This document shows, piece by piece, positions 17,349 to 26,569 of a stretch of DNA of 64,000 nucleotides (positions are counted from its first letter, which is position 1; the number at the start of each line of letters is the position of its first letter). Location: assembly GCF_900106855.1 (NCBI RefSeq), contig NZ_FNWI01000004.1, positions 1,364,001-1,428,000 of the forward strand, in the 5' to 3' direction. The notes under the pieces were generated by a model, which did no database searches, was not told the origin of the DNA, and saw only the letters and a program-made list of their open reading frames with translations. The stretch comes from Varibaculum massiliense. Its GTDB lineage: Bacteria > Actinomycetota > Actinomycetes > Actinomycetales > Actinomycetaceae. The translations under genes were made by a program, and so were the position numbers.

Positions 17349-18278
17349 CTACCCTTTAACTGCGCCTGCTGCTAGACCGGATTGCCAGTACTTTTGTAAT
17401 CCCAGGAACAAGATAATCAGGGGAATAACGCCTAGTAGAGCGCCCATCATTACTGCCCCTTTAGCCGGGTTGAAGTAACTCATCATGCCGTATAGACCCA
17501 AAGTTACCGGTTTAATCTCTGGCGAGGACACCATCATCAAAGGCAACAGGAAGTTATTCCAGGTTGCTACAAAGATGAACAGGAAAATTGTTACCATAGC
17601 GGGAGCCAGCAGGCGCAGCACCATGGTAAAGAAGATTCTGGCTTCGGAAGCACCATCAATGCGCGCCGCCTCGATTAGTTCAGTAGGTACCGAGGACTGT
17701 GCATAAACCCTGCCTAGGAAGACTCCAAAAGGTGATACGCAGGAGGGAATAATAATTGCCAGCATGGTGTTATTAATCCCTAGATGCATAAACACGATAT
17801 ACATGGGAATCGTCAGTAATGCTACCGGCATCAATAGTCCCGCCATTATTACTCCTAGGGCAACGCCTTTTCCGGGGAAACGGAACTTTGCGAAAGCATA
17901 ACCAGCCATTACCGACAGTAAGGTTCCCACTACTCCCGCAACTGTGGAGTAGATGAGAGAATTAAGCACCCAGCGCCAAAACATTCCTTGTGTCCAGCTA
18001 ATAAGACTGTGGTAGTTAGCAGAAATGGCTCCCGGCAAATCACTAACTGTAGTGGCAAACCACAGACTGTTGGAGCTAATCATCTCGGAATTCGACTTAG
18101 TGGAAGCGATGACTACCCAGTAAATCGGAAAGAGAAAATAAATCAATACCAGGAGCAGCACACCGGTAGTAATCAGGCGCGCTCCGTTTGAGGGAGCTAT
18201 TGAGCGTGGAGGCTCGCCCTCTTTGGAGGGAGTAAAAGCGTAATCCTTAGAACTCTCTTTTTCTTTAGTAGCAGCCAT
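17349..18278 (-). CDS. Sugar ABC transporter permease, MalG-like
   Basis: A 309-residue inner-membrane permease with six helices after a hydrophilic N-terminus of about 35 residues. The cytoplasmic EAA loop reads ELIEAARIDGASEARIF and contacts the ATPase. The C-terminus GLAAGAVKG is typical of MalG-type carbohydrate permeases. Its start overlaps the stop of the partner permease by one base. No ATPase gene lies in the cluster, so a shared MsmK-type ATPase elsewhere is likely. By context the substrate is a galactosyl-N-acetylhexosamine or a longer milk or mucin glycan. Confidence 0.93.
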   Translation of the reverse strand: MAATKEKESSKDYAFTPSKEGEPPRSIAPSNGARLITTGVLLLVLIYFLFPIYWVVIASTKSNSEMISSNSLWFATTVSDLPGAISANYHSLISWTQGMFWRWVLNSLIYSTVAGVVGTLLSVMAGYAFAKFRFPGKGVALGVIMAGLLMPVALLTIPMYIVFMHLGINNTMLAIIIPSCVSPFGVFLGRVYAQSSVPTELIEAARIDGASEARIFFTMVLRLLAPAMVTIFLFIFVATWNNFLLPLMMVSSPEIKPVTLGLYGMMSYFNPAKGAVMMGALLGVIPLIILFLGLQKYWQSGLAAGAVKG

Positions 18279-19237
18279 TACTTGCTCACCTTCCTTTCGA
18301 TGAACGCGTAGGCGATCGCTAATATCCCTGCAATCAGAGCCATTACAATCGAAATTGCACTGGCTGGACCGTCTCCGCCGGGTGTTATGGTCCCCATCAT
18401 GGTGTTATAAGCCATCATCATGGGGGTATAGGACTTACCCATCCAAGTCTGAGAGGTTCCCAGCACCTGTGGTTCATTGAATAACTGAATCGTGCCCACG
18501 ATTGACAGTAGTACTGCCAGCAGAGCTGCTCCCCGCACCATGGGAATTTTGATTCTAGTGGTAACCTGCCAACCGCTGGCGCCGTCAATGCGTGCCGCTT
18601 CAGAGAGCTCAACAGGAATAGCCTGCAGTGCAGCCAAGAAAATCAGCATATTATAACCGGTATAAGTCCAGGTGGTCATATTGGCCATCGACCCTAAGAT
18701 GGCGTACCTTCCAAAGAAATCGACATTTACTCCGAGTGCAGCGAAGCCTTTGACAATGGGCGATAGACCCGGGGTGTAAAGGTACATCCAAATCATCGCC
18801 GCAACCACGCCTGGAATTGCAAATGGTAGAAAATAGCCCAGGCGATAAATGGTTACGTGCTTGGTTAGGAAGGAGTCCAAGAGCAGAGCCAGTGTCAAGG
18901 CTGCCAGAATCATGATTGGAACCTGAAAAGCGGTGTAGACCAGTACCCGCCCAATTCCAGACCAGAAAGCGGAACTGGTCACTACCATTTTGAAATTCTC
19001 TAGCCCCACAAACTTGGTGGTAAGCTCGCCTCCACCGTAAAGACCTCCGCCACTATCTTGCCTGGTAAACGAACTGAAAATAGCAATAATGATGGGAATA
19101 AAAAAGATTAGTAGAAACATCAAAGCGAAGGGCGCGAGGAATGCCCAACCGGTGCGAGCCTCGTGCCGTTCCTGAATCCTCTGGCGTTTAGCGGCAGTCG
19201 GAGACTTATGCTCCACCGTCTTAAGTTGTTTAGTCAT
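18278..19237 (-). CDS. Sugar ABC transporter permease, MalF-like
   Basis: A 319-residue permease with a short charged N-terminus and six membrane helices, the first at about 32-55. The EAA loop reads ELSEAARIDGASGWQVTTRI. It pairs with the MalG-like protein encoded one base downstream and with the lipoprotein encoded upstream. A strong stem-loop separates it from that binding-protein gene, as in many malE-malF pairs, where the binding protein is made in excess. Confidence 0.93.
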   Translation of the reverse strand: MTKQLKTVEHKSPTAAKRQRIQERHEARTGWAFLAPFALMFLLIFFIPIIIAIFSSFTRQDSGGGLYGGGELTTKFVGLENFKMVVTSSAFWSGIGRVLVYTAFQVPIMILAALTLALLLDSFLTKHVTIYRLGYFLPFAIPGVVAAMIWMYLYTPGLSPIVKGFAALGVNVDFFGRYAILGSMANMTTWTYTGYNMLIFLAALQAIPVELSEAARIDGASGWQVTTRIKIPMVRGAALLAVLLSIVGTIQLFNEPQVLGTSQTWMGKSYTPMMMAYNTMMGTITPGGDGPASAISIVMALIAGILAIAYAFIERKVSK

Positions 19238-19267
19238 TGAAGACTCCTAAATATTTTGTAAATAAAG

Positions 19268-19305
19268 AGAGGGGGAATAGGTATTCAGTTACCTATTCCC
19301 CCTCT
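19268..19305 (-). promoter_or_regulatory. Hairpin between binding-protein and permease genes
   Basis: AGAGGGGGAATAGGTA (19268-19283) pairs perfectly with its complement at 19290-19305 around a six-base loop. In the minus-strand transcript it is followed by CTTTATTT, so it may be a partial terminator or an mRNA 3'-end stabiliser that gives more binding protein than permease. Confidence 0.75.
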
Positions 19306-19342
19306 TGTTGAGTCTGTTAGCTGAAACTATGGTGAAATATGG

Positions 19343-20641
19343 CTATTTCACTTTCAGGTTCAGACTTTCCAGCGCTTTCTTGGAGTCAGCATTAGCTTTC
19401 TCGAATATATCGGCAACTTTACTGCTACCGCTAGCTACTGCATCAGCATTAGTGGTGAAACTAGAAGCTACTGCAGACCAACCGGGAATGAAAGCAAAGG
19501 TGTTGGTGTTGTCATTAGCTTTTATAAATTCTGCCATCACGTCTTGACCTCCGAAGAAGGTCTTAACAGCTTCCGGAGTCTTGGCATCACCTTTGGCGGC
19601 AACTACTAAGCCTTGGGTTCCGAGGTCAGCAATTTGCGTGTTGAACCAAGCATTGAACTCCATGGCCTGTTCGGGAGCCTTGCATCCCTTAAGAACAGCT
19701 ACCCCAGAGCCACCATCAGGCCCAGTCTTGCCCTTACCGAGGTCGGGTAGTTGAGCTACTTGCCACTGACCAGATTGAGTGGTGATACCATCTTTGGGAT
19801 CAGCCAAAAGGGCGGCTTCCCAGGCAGCACCAATAGTACCAATCAGCTTGCCATCAGTAACTACCTTCTTGAAAGAGTCATCCCAGCGGTTACCGGTGAG
19901 TATCGACTTATCGTCTAGAAGTCCCTGCCAAAACTCGGCTACTGCTTTAGAGCCCTCGTCAGAAGTATTAATCTTCCAAGCATCACCATCGGCGGTGTAC
20001 CACTGCGAGCCTGCAGCTGCAGCCATGCCGGAGAGTAGGTTGGGTGCTTCGTCAGGTTCAAAATCTCCGATGTACTTACCCTGAGCTGCAGCCTGTTTTG
20101 CTGTTTCCCGGAATTCTGCTGCAGTAGTGGGAACTTTCAGCCCCAATTTGTCGAACTCGGCTTTGTTGTACAAGTAAACCAAGGGGCCAGTATCTTGCGG
20201 TAGTCCCACATACTTGCCACCCACAGCCATCTGTTCAAAAGCTCCAGCGTTGAACTTGTCTTTATACTTATTGGCATATTCGCTGACATCCATCAGCAGT
20301 CCTTTGGCAAACATCTCTGGAGTCTCAGAATAGCCAACCTGCGCCAAACAAGGAGCGTTATCTGCCTTAACATCATTTTCGAGTTTCTTAATTAGTTCCT
20401 GAGCCTGACCGTCCCACTTGGTGGCTTTTACCTGAATATCAGGGTGTTCAGCGTTCCATTTTTTAACGATGTCAGCAACTTTCGTCATACCTTCGCCGTC
20501 AGGTAGCCGGTGTACATACTCGATATTGACTTTTCCGTCTGCGGAACTACCGCTGTCTGAACCGCTACAAGCAGCCAGACCTAAAGATGCCATTGCTACC
20601 AGACCCGAAAGGGCAATGACGCGTTTTAGTTTACGAGACAA
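19343..20641 (-). CDS. Sugar-binding lipoprotein of ABC transporter
   Basis: A 432-residue extracellular solute-binding protein of the MalE-like cluster. The best start is TTG at 20639-20641: GAGGAGG sits six bases upstream and the product then begins with a clean lipoprotein signal, SRKLKRVIALSG to LAAC. The longer frame from 20674 has no comparable ribosome site. Mature features include NIEYVHRLPDGEGMTKVADI, GLPQDTGPLVYLYNKAEFDKLG and a C-terminal lobe with GGSGVAVLKGCKAPEQA. It is anchored on the outer face of the membrane and delivers sugar to the two permeases encoded downstream. Position in the GH112/NahK cluster suggests galacto- or lacto-N-biose or longer glycans. Confidence 0.93.
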   Translation of the reverse strand: MSRKLKRVIALSGLVAMASLGLAACSGSDSGSSADGKVNIEYVHRLPDGEGMTKVADIVKKWNAEHPDIQVKATKWDGQAQELIKKLENDVKADNAPCLAQVGYSETPEMFAKGLLMDVSEYANKYKDKFNAGAFEQMAVGGKYVGLPQDTGPLVYLYNKAEFDKLGLKVPTTAAEFRETAKQAAAQGKYIGDFEPDEAPNLLSGMAAAAGSQWYTADGDAWKINTSDEGSKAVAEFWQGLLDDKSILTGNRWDDSFKKVVTDGKLIGTIGAAWEAALLADPKDGITTQSGQWQVAQLPDLGKGKTGPDGGSGVAVLKGCKAPEQAMEFNAWFNTQIADLGTQGLVVAAKGDAKTPEAVKTFFGGQDVMAEFIKANDNTNTFAFIPGWSAVASSFTTNADAVASGSSKVADIFEKANADSKKALESLNLKVK

Positions 20642-20690
20642 ATTAGAACCTCCTCGTTGAGTTGCTCGCTTCAATGCGAACCATTTGTAA

Positions 20691-20755
20691 ACTCAAAGGA
20701 ATTATAGCAAAACTGAAAGCGGGCTGAAGCTAACTTGAACGCAATATTTCAATAA
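20691..20755 (-). promoter_or_regulatory. Promoter and operator candidate for the sugar transporter unit
   Basis: On the minus strand a consensus TATAAT lies at 20696-20691, with a weak -35, TTCAGC, 16 bases upstream (20718-20713). Further upstream is a perfect inverted repeat, GCAATATTT (20731-20739) with AAATATTGC (20747-20755). The rest of the 332-base gap (20642-20973) shows no gene. No regulator gene lies in this cluster, so the binding factor would be encoded elsewhere. Confidence 0.5.
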
Positions 20756-20973
20756 AAAATATTGCCCTATATCTGATTTTACCTGCGAAAACTAATTGAA
20801 AACTTCTTTACCTCCGAACATTTGTTATCGATGACACTGCTTGGGGGAAACGTGAGGGCAGGTTGACTCAGAAAAGGTTTGCTGAGAATCGAGCGGGACA
20901 AGTGTAAAACCGATAATCGCTGAATACAACGCGCTGGTTAATTTTTTAGGGGAAACCGTTGGATAAAACTTTT

Positions 20974-21777
20974 TTAAAGCTGCACCGGCACTCCGGAAAG
21001 AGCAGTTTTAATCTCCGCTATATCCTTACGCGAGGACATATCCAGCACCCCGGCAGCAACCGGCACTACGGTTATTTCTTCCCCGTTTTCAATTAGGTAA
21101 CGCACGGCATCTACCAACTCGTATTCACCCCGTACTGAAGGTTTCACCGTTTGACAAGCGGGAATGATTCTTGCGTCAAAAATCCAACAATTCATGCTGA
21201 TAGGAGCATCAGGGAAGGCAGATATTTCCGCTTCACTGGGTTTTTCAATAATGTTGCACAGCTTGCCATTTTCTACGTCCATTATTGCGTAGCTTTTCAC
21301 CCGTGCAGCCTCAATGTTGGATTTAGCAATCAGCTCTTGCCGAGCAAAACCTGCAGTTGCTAAACCGGGAACCTTCACTATTTGCGTTAAAACCTCTAGC
21401 GGATAATAGTTGTCGGAATTCAAAACCAACGCGCGGTCATTGCCGATGAAATCAGCGGCCGCGGCCACCGCATTAGCAGTTCCTAAAGGTTCCTCTTGGA
21501 TTGCATAGCTGATGGTAACCCGGCTTTTTTCAACTTGGTCATAATACTTACGGAAAGCATTATGCTCGGGACCGATTACTAAGCAAACTTCCTTAATTCC
21601 CGCATCCGCAAAAGAACTGATTACATAGTCTAAAAAGGGTCGTCCCACATTTATCAAACCCTTGGTTCCTGCGGAGGCGGCTGCCGCCTGATCCCCGGCA
21701 AGATTAGTGGTTCCATCATCTGCCCGCATCCGGGTTCCTAACCCGCGCGCCAGAATAACTGCTTTAGTTACCGTCAT
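20974..21777 (-). CDS. Sugar-phosphate nucleotidyltransferase
   Basis: A 267-residue NTP_transferase-fold protein. The N-terminal nucleotide loop reads AVILARGLGTRMR, with Arg where most family members have Gly (LAGG). Other family features are the LGTANAV segment, VLNSDNYYPL (metal-binding Asp) and IEKPSE. ATG at 21775-21777 is preferred over the TTG at 21784-21786 because AGGA lies nine bases before it. It follows the GH112 gene by 18 bases. A reasonable role is to make a UDP-sugar from the galactose 1-phosphate or HexNAc 1-phosphate formed in this pathway, replacing the GalT/GalE pair of the bifidobacterial lnp cluster. That role is inference. Confidence 0.82.
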   Translation of the reverse strand: MTVTKAVILARGLGTRMRADDGTTNLAGDQAAAASAGTKGLINVGRPFLDYVISSFADAGIKEVCLVIGPEHNAFRKYYDQVEKSRVTISYAIQEEPLGTANAVAAAADFIGNDRALVLNSDNYYPLEVLTQIVKVPGLATAGFARQELIAKSNIEAARVKSYAIMDVENGKLCNIIEKPSEAEISAFPDAPISMNCWIFDARIIPACQTVKPSVRGEYELVDAVRYLIENGEEITVVPVAAGVLDMSSRKDIAEIKTALSGVPVQL

Positions 21778-21795
21778 AGAAAACAATCCTAATAA

Positions 21796-23958
21796 TCAGA
21801 TATTCCGCCAGGCTATACCGCTACCAGGTAAATTAAATTCTTCCTGTCTACCCCCGGGCAGGTTAACCACCGTGGACTGCGGGTTCTCGGTATTGTTAAT
21901 GACACAGTATCTTTGTGCCGCTACGAACTCAGCGACCTCGCAATTAGGATTGCTAGAACTCCAGAGAGCGTATTGATTCTCTTTGTTAGCGGCAAAGAAG
22001 AGGATTCTTTCCAGCAGACGGGCATTAGCTGCTGAATAGGGGAGTCCGGAAATATATACCCCTCTTCCCTTTCCAAAGTCATTTGCAGCCAGCTGTACCT
22101 GTCCGTCCTCAGCCCGAATTAAAACCGTATCTTCGCTGATAGGATAGGTGTTTGGTACCGGTTCCCCAAAATCTATTACCGCTTCCTCGCCAAGATCAGC
22201 GGTTATAAAATGGGAAGTCGTTACGGGAGGGAAATATTTATCAACTGACAGGGTATGGAAACGCTCCTGATCTACCCCTAAAATGTCCGCTAATTGGAAG
22301 AATCTTCCGGGGCGTTCGCTAGAAGCGGGTTGCCCCACTCCCACAAAGGCTCCTCCGCTCCGCACCCAGCTGCGAATAATAGAAACCAAGCGACCATCAT
22401 CCCAGATGTCGCCACCGGTAAATGCGGTGTTGTAGGGGCCAGCGTTAATCAACACATCCACATCGGCAGCTATACCGTGCTCGAGTAGATCCTCGAAACT
22501 AATAAAACGGACATTTACTCGCATCCCTGATAGGGCTTCTAGAATGCCGTAGTAGGAATGATTGTATTTATTGGGGAGGGCGTGGGCGACAGTAAAGGCT
22601 TGCCAGGAACGCATTTTGCCCCAACAGTTAACAATCGCGACATTTAGGAAACCTTGAGCTGGTTCACTGTTCGTCTGTTGGTGAATATCCCGGAATTCAT
22701 TGGCAATCGCGCTTACCGTATCCACAAATTTAGGGAACTTAGCCGCCAGACTGAGATAACCCCCGTATCCCATCCGGGCAATTGGGCTACGTAAAATGGC
22801 GCGGCGCGCCTTCCTCCAGTTGTCTAAAGCTTCGATGCTGGGATCATTTCCTTCGTAGAAAGTATCCGGGAAGAAATAGGGGAGGAAGCGGCCCTCGGTA
22901 TATTTCACTCCTGGAATATCGGAAATCATTCGAGTAGTAGTGCCATCTCCGATAGATCCCACTACTGCGTCTAAGCCAAGTTTCTCAAAGCCAGTTAGAT
23001 AAGGTTCTGTTCCCAACCATTGGTCCCCCAGGAACATCATCGCTTCCTTGCCTGACTTATGGGTCTCGTCCACCATGGTCTTGATATTTTTGTGGACAAA
23101 ATCAGATACAAAATCTATCCAATCTCGCTGCGGTTTAGTGGGAATGCAGAAAGTAGAATTGTAGGTACCACCATTAACAAAATCTTCAGGACGGATCCGG
23201 TAGCCCTTTACCCTTTCAAACTCTTGTAGCGCTTCAGGCGATACAGTAGCGGCGTAACCGAACCAATCTACAATTTTTTCCCGATGCTTTTGGTCAAAAA
23301 CTAAGGTGAACTGGTAAAAGAAAGTAGTAAATCGAACCACATCAGTCTGGGGATTATCTTTTAACCATTGACGGAAAGTGTCCATCACAAATTGTTGAGT
23401 TTCCGGGTTCCGGATATCAAAAGGAATCTCGTGTTCCTTGTCGCCCCAATCATTCGTGAGGTGGTTATACATTTGGACTGGGTCCCAGATGATATACGCC
23501 AAGAAAGTAACCGTATACTCATGCATGGGGATAGCTTCAGAAATCTTGACTACCTGCAGGGTAAAATCTGCTTCCCAGTTCGCAGGATCAACGACCTCCC
23601 CGGTGGTGCGGTCGATGACTTCCCAATAACGTTTAGGATTAGCGTCTTGATTTGCTTGCAGTTGTTCTTCATAAAAACACTGCATAAACGGGATAGATAC
23701 TGTATCTTTCTCCGCCAATACTCGTTGAGAAAGCAAATAAATCTGTGGTGTTTGATTCATCCGTTTGCTGATGAACTCATTATGTCCCCGAGTCGGAAAA
23801 TAGGCTGAATATATCTTTTTACCCAGCGCTAATACGTCCTCGTCCAGCTGAGTGCCATCGGCGTTACGAATCGCGTCCGCCCCCCAGAGTTTTCCAATCC
23901 GAGCGGTTTCAGCCACAAAATTTTCTTCACTGGGAATAGTGAAACGTCCAGCTGCCAT
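21796..23958 (-). CDS. lnpA: 1,3-beta-galactosyl-N-acetylhexosamine phosphorylase (GH112)
   Basis: A 720-residue enzyme that phosphorolyses galacto-N-biose or lacto-N-biose to galactose 1-phosphate and GalNAc or GlcNAc in the cytosol. The sequence closely follows what I remember of the Bifidobacterium longum enzyme from GRFTIPSEENF at the N-terminus to SGIAWR at the end. The catalytic acid is Asp312 in MMFLGDQWLGTEPY, equivalent to Asp313 of that enzyme. The start ATG at 23956-23958 matches the family N-terminus; the open frame runs 29 codons further upstream into a hydrophobic stretch that is not part of the family and would suggest a false membrane anchor. It opens the minus-strand LNB/GNB cluster. 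Whether it prefers GNB or LNB cannot be read here. Confidence 0.95.
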   Translation of the reverse strand: MAAGRFTIPSEENFVAETARIGKLWGADAIRNADGTQLDEDVLALGKKIYSAYFPTRGHNEFISKRMNQTPQIYLLSQRVLAEKDTVSIPFMQCFYEEQLQANQDANPKRYWEVIDRTTGEVVDPANWEADFTLQVVKISEAIPMHEYTVTFLAYIIWDPVQMYNHLTNDWGDKEHEIPFDIRNPETQQFVMDTFRQWLKDNPQTDVVRFTTFFYQFTLVFDQKHREKIVDWFGYAATVSPEALQEFERVKGYRIRPEDFVNGGTYNSTFCIPTKPQRDWIDFVSDFVHKNIKTMVDETHKSGKEAMMFLGDQWLGTEPYLTGFEKLGLDAVVGSIGDGTTTRMISDIPGVKYTEGRFLPYFFPDTFYEGNDPSIEALDNWRKARRAILRSPIARMGYGGYLSLAAKFPKFVDTVSAIANEFRDIHQQTNSEPAQGFLNVAIVNCWGKMRSWQAFTVAHALPNKYNHSYYGILEALSGMRVNVRFISFEDLLEHGIAADVDVLINAGPYNTAFTGGDIWDDGRLVSIIRSWVRSGGAFVGVGQPASSERPGRFFQLADILGVDQERFHTLSVDKYFPPVTTSHFITADLGEEAVIDFGEPVPNTYPISEDTVLIRAEDGQVQLAANDFGKGRGVYISGLPYSAANARLLERILFFAANKENQYALWSSSNPNCEVAEFVAAQRYCVINNTENPQSTVVNLPGGRQEEFNLPGSGIAWRNI

Positions 23959-24049
23959 AGGTGTCTTTCTTATGATGATTCCAGAGAATAAATATAAGCT
24001 GCCAAAAAGGAGAAAACTTATCGCCGCCCACAGGTGTGGCAGCAAAAAG

Positions 24050-24721
24050 TTACATCACCACCAGGCGGTAACCCATGCCGCGTACGGTTACAATGCGTTC
24101 CGAACCGATCTTGCGGCGCAGATAACGCACATATACATCCACCACATTCGAGCCGGGGTCAAAGTCGTAGCCCCACACCATATCTAGCAATTGGGAACGG
24201 GAAAGTACCTGGTCAGGGTGTTCCATAAAGGCCTGCAGCATAGTGAACTCGCGGGCGGACAGTTCTACCGGTTCCCCGTCGATGGTGGCGCAGCGGGTTC
24301 GCAAATCCAGGTGCAGACCCCCCACATTGATTTGCACCATATTGGTGGGATCTTCAGAGCTGGCGTTCTTTAACCGTAGCCGGATCCGGGCTAAGAGCTC
24401 CTCGAAGCGGAAGGGTTTGGACATATAGTCGTCAGCGCCCTGCTCCAAGCCGCTGACCGTGTCCTCTACTGAAGAACGCGCCGTGAGTACAATAATCGGC
24501 AAGGTGGCGCCTTGACCGCGAATCTGTTCCAGTACTTCGAAGCCATCCATATCGGGTAGTCCAATATCCAGGACGATTAGCGAATAGTCGCCCCCAAGAG
24601 CCCCCGAGATCGCGTCCGTACCCTTATCGACTACGGTTACGTTATATCCGGCGGAAGTTAATCCTTTAGCGACGAAAGAGGAAATGCCGGGTTCGTCCTC
24701 TACCACCAAGATGCTTGTCAT
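24050..24721 (-). CDS. Response regulator, OmpR family
   Basis: A 223-residue two-domain regulator. The receiver has the acidic pair at residues 8-9, phosphoacceptor Asp52 in LIVLDIGLPDMDG and Lys near 102. The C-terminal winged helix spans about 127-221 and ends with VDVYVRYLRRKIG and TVRGMGYRLV, typical of OmpR/PhoB. The gene follows the kinase by three bases, so the pair is one unit with the small membrane protein upstream. No target site is visible. Confidence 0.95.
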   Translation of the reverse strand: MTSILVVEDEPGISSFVAKGLTSAGYNVTVVDKGTDAISGALGGDYSLIVLDIGLPDMDGFEVLEQIRGQGATLPIIVLTARSSVEDTVSGLEQGADDYMSKPFRFEELLARIRLRLKNASSEDPTNMVQINVGGLHLDLRTRCATIDGEPVELSAREFTMLQAFMEHPDQVLSRSQLLDMVWGYDFDPGSNVVDVYVRYLRRKIGSERIVTVRGMGYRLVVM

Positions 24722-24724
24722 GTT

Positions 24725-26569
24725 TTATTCTCCTTGTATTTCATCTTTGCAATCATCATCTAAAATCGGCAGGCTGATATTAAAGACCGATCCCACCGAA
24801 GGTGCAGAGCGGACTTGTAGGATCCCGCCATGCGCCTGTGCAATGGCGTTCACGATTGATAACCCCAGGCCAGAGCCAGCATAAGAATGGTTGACCCGCA
24901 TGAAGCGACCGAAAACTTGTTCCTGATCCTTCGGGGCGATACCTATTCCCTGGTCACGTACCCATAGGTTGAGGCGATGGGTACCTGCAACCGGGGGAAC
25001 CTGTGGCTGCATCTGTAGGCTGGGTGCGGTAACAGTGGAGGCCGCAACCGGATTTCCCTGCTGATCTAAGAGGGGCTGCTGATAGTCGATTCCTGCTCCC
25101 AAAGCAATAACGGTACCGGGAGTAGCGAATTTGGAAGCATTTTGGGCGAGGGCGAGCAAGGCTTGCTGCAGCCGTTGGGGATCCGCGGTGGTCTGCACGA
25201 TAGTGAGGTTATCGATTCGCCAGTTGAAATCACCCAATTGGGTAGCGTTTTCAAACGCATCCATTAGCAAATCCCCGATATCTACCCGTTCGGGACGGAT
25301 AAAGTCGGGGCGGTCGCTCTTGGCAACTGTAATCAAATCTTCGGTGAGCCGATGCATCCGCGACAGTTCCTCTAACGCCAGTTCCCGGGTGCGGGAAGTA
25401 TCTTGGGGATCATTAGGATCTAGCAGTTCTAGATGTCCGCGCACCACCGTTATCGGGGTGCGTAGCTCATGCCCAACATCGTTTAGCAGGTCGCGTTGCT
25501 CATCGAAACTGGTTTGCAAACGAGCGATCATCGAGTTCATCTGGCGGGTAACATCCGCCAAGTCATCATCGCCCTCTACCGGCAGGCGTTTAGTAAGGTC
25601 TTGTTCGCTGGTAATCGAAGCCATCATTTCCCGCAGTCGGGCGATTGGTGCCAATAATGACTGGGAAGTGCGAACATTTACCAGCCCTACCAGCGCCAAT
25701 ACCAAGAAAGAAATTCCGGCAAACAACAGCAGCTGCGTCTGGGTGGGGGCAATGTCGGCATAGTAGTTAGAAACCACCGCTAATAGGGCGTCATCGGTAC
25801 TTGCGGCGCTAATCGGAATGATTCCAACCGCGTAGGTGGCCTGGTCGGTACGCACCATAAACATTTTTGCCGAGCTTAAATCCGCGTAACTGGCTATCTG
25901 TTCCAGCAGCTGCTTATCTAGATGAGCAGCAGAATCTCGTGCGCCCTTCTGTGCGGCTAATTGTCCGCCGGAAAAGCCCAGTAAACTGCCGTTATAGGGG
26001 GCATCCGCCGCATTAATAAACTTCACTACCGCATCTTTGGCTGAAACTAAACCCCCGCTAGATTTCGCGTTCTCAACTGCTGTAAAGTTCCGCAGGTCAG
26101 CAGTAATGGTCTGGGTTTGCGTCCGCTCTGCGTAGGTGATTTGGAACATCCCGCTAATCAGCAAAATAAATCCCACTACCGTCAGAGCCAACGCCGAAAT
26201 TAGTTCCGTGTGTATCAGCATGCGGTTACGCAGGTTAGATATCCGCAGTTTTTTTACTTTGCCCTGGGAGGTCATGGTTTTTTCAATTACCCGCCGCGGG
26301 CGCGCCTGATAGGCAGCACGCTCTGTGGATACTTGCGGGGTTAGTTCCTGCGGTTGCAAGTTTTGTGGTGAGGGCGTCGTCCCAGTTCCGCCGTTACCTT
26401 CCAGGATTTGCGGCAGGGTCATTTCCCCAGGTAACTGCACTTCTGGTACCGGGGTGCTGCCCGCAATCGGGGAGGCTGCTGCCCGAGGCTGAGCGGAGGG
26501 AGCCGGGGGCGTTAACGATGAGGCAGACCCACCGGGAAAGCTGTCAGGGTAACTAAGCCTTTCACTCAT
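24725..26569 (-). CDS. Sensor histidine kinase, EnvZ/MprB type with proline-rich N-terminus
   Basis: A 614-residue kinase. The first 95 residues are a Pro/Gln/Ser-rich cytosolic region, which is unusual. Membrane segments lie at 119-141 and 278-298 with about 135 extracytoplasmic residues between them, followed by HAMP (about 300-352). HisKA follows, with His367 in LLNDVGHELRTPITVV. The ATPase domain has the N-box near 470 (LLALAQNASKFA), GIGIAPKDQEQVF and GSGLGLSIVNAI; an insert of about 35 residues rich in Gln/Pro/Val sits between the N-box and G1. Its ATG overlaps the stop of the upstream small gene (ATGA). Signal and targets are unknown. Confidence 0.93.
   Translation of the reverse strand: MSERLSYPDSFPGGSASSLTPPAPSAQPRAAASPIAGSTPVPEVQLPGEMTLPQILEGNGGTGTTPSPQNLQPQELTPQVSTERAAYQARPRRVIEKTMTSQGKVKKLRISNLRNRMLIHTELISALALTVVGFILLISGMFQITYAERTQTQTITADLRNFTAVENAKSSGGLVSAKDAVVKFINAADAPYNGSLLGFSGGQLAAQKGARDSAAHLDKQLLEQIASYADLSSAKMFMVRTDQATYAVGIIPISAASTDDALLAVVSNYYADIAPTQTQLLLFAGISFLVLALVGLVNVRTSQSLLAPIARLREMMASITSEQDLTKRLPVEGDDDLADVTRQMNSMIARLQTSFDEQRDLLNDVGHELRTPITVVRGHLELLDPNDPQDTSRTRELALEELSRMHRLTEDLITVAKSDRPDFIRPERVDIGDLLMDAFENATQLGDFNWRIDNLTIVQTTADPQRLQQALLALAQNASKFATPGTVIALGAGIDYQQPLLDQQGNPVAASTVTAPSLQMQPQVPPVAGTHRLNLWVRDQGIGIAPKDQEQVFGRFMRVNHSYAGSGLGLSIVNAIAQAHGGILQVRSAPSVGSVFNISLPILDDDCKDEIQGE

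Noticed and set aside
23959-24045. 29-codon N-terminal extension of the GH112 gene that looks like a membrane anchor
   Set aside because: The family N-terminus begins at the ATG of 23956-23958. The extension is upstream non-coding DNA in frame, and the enzyme family is cytosolic.
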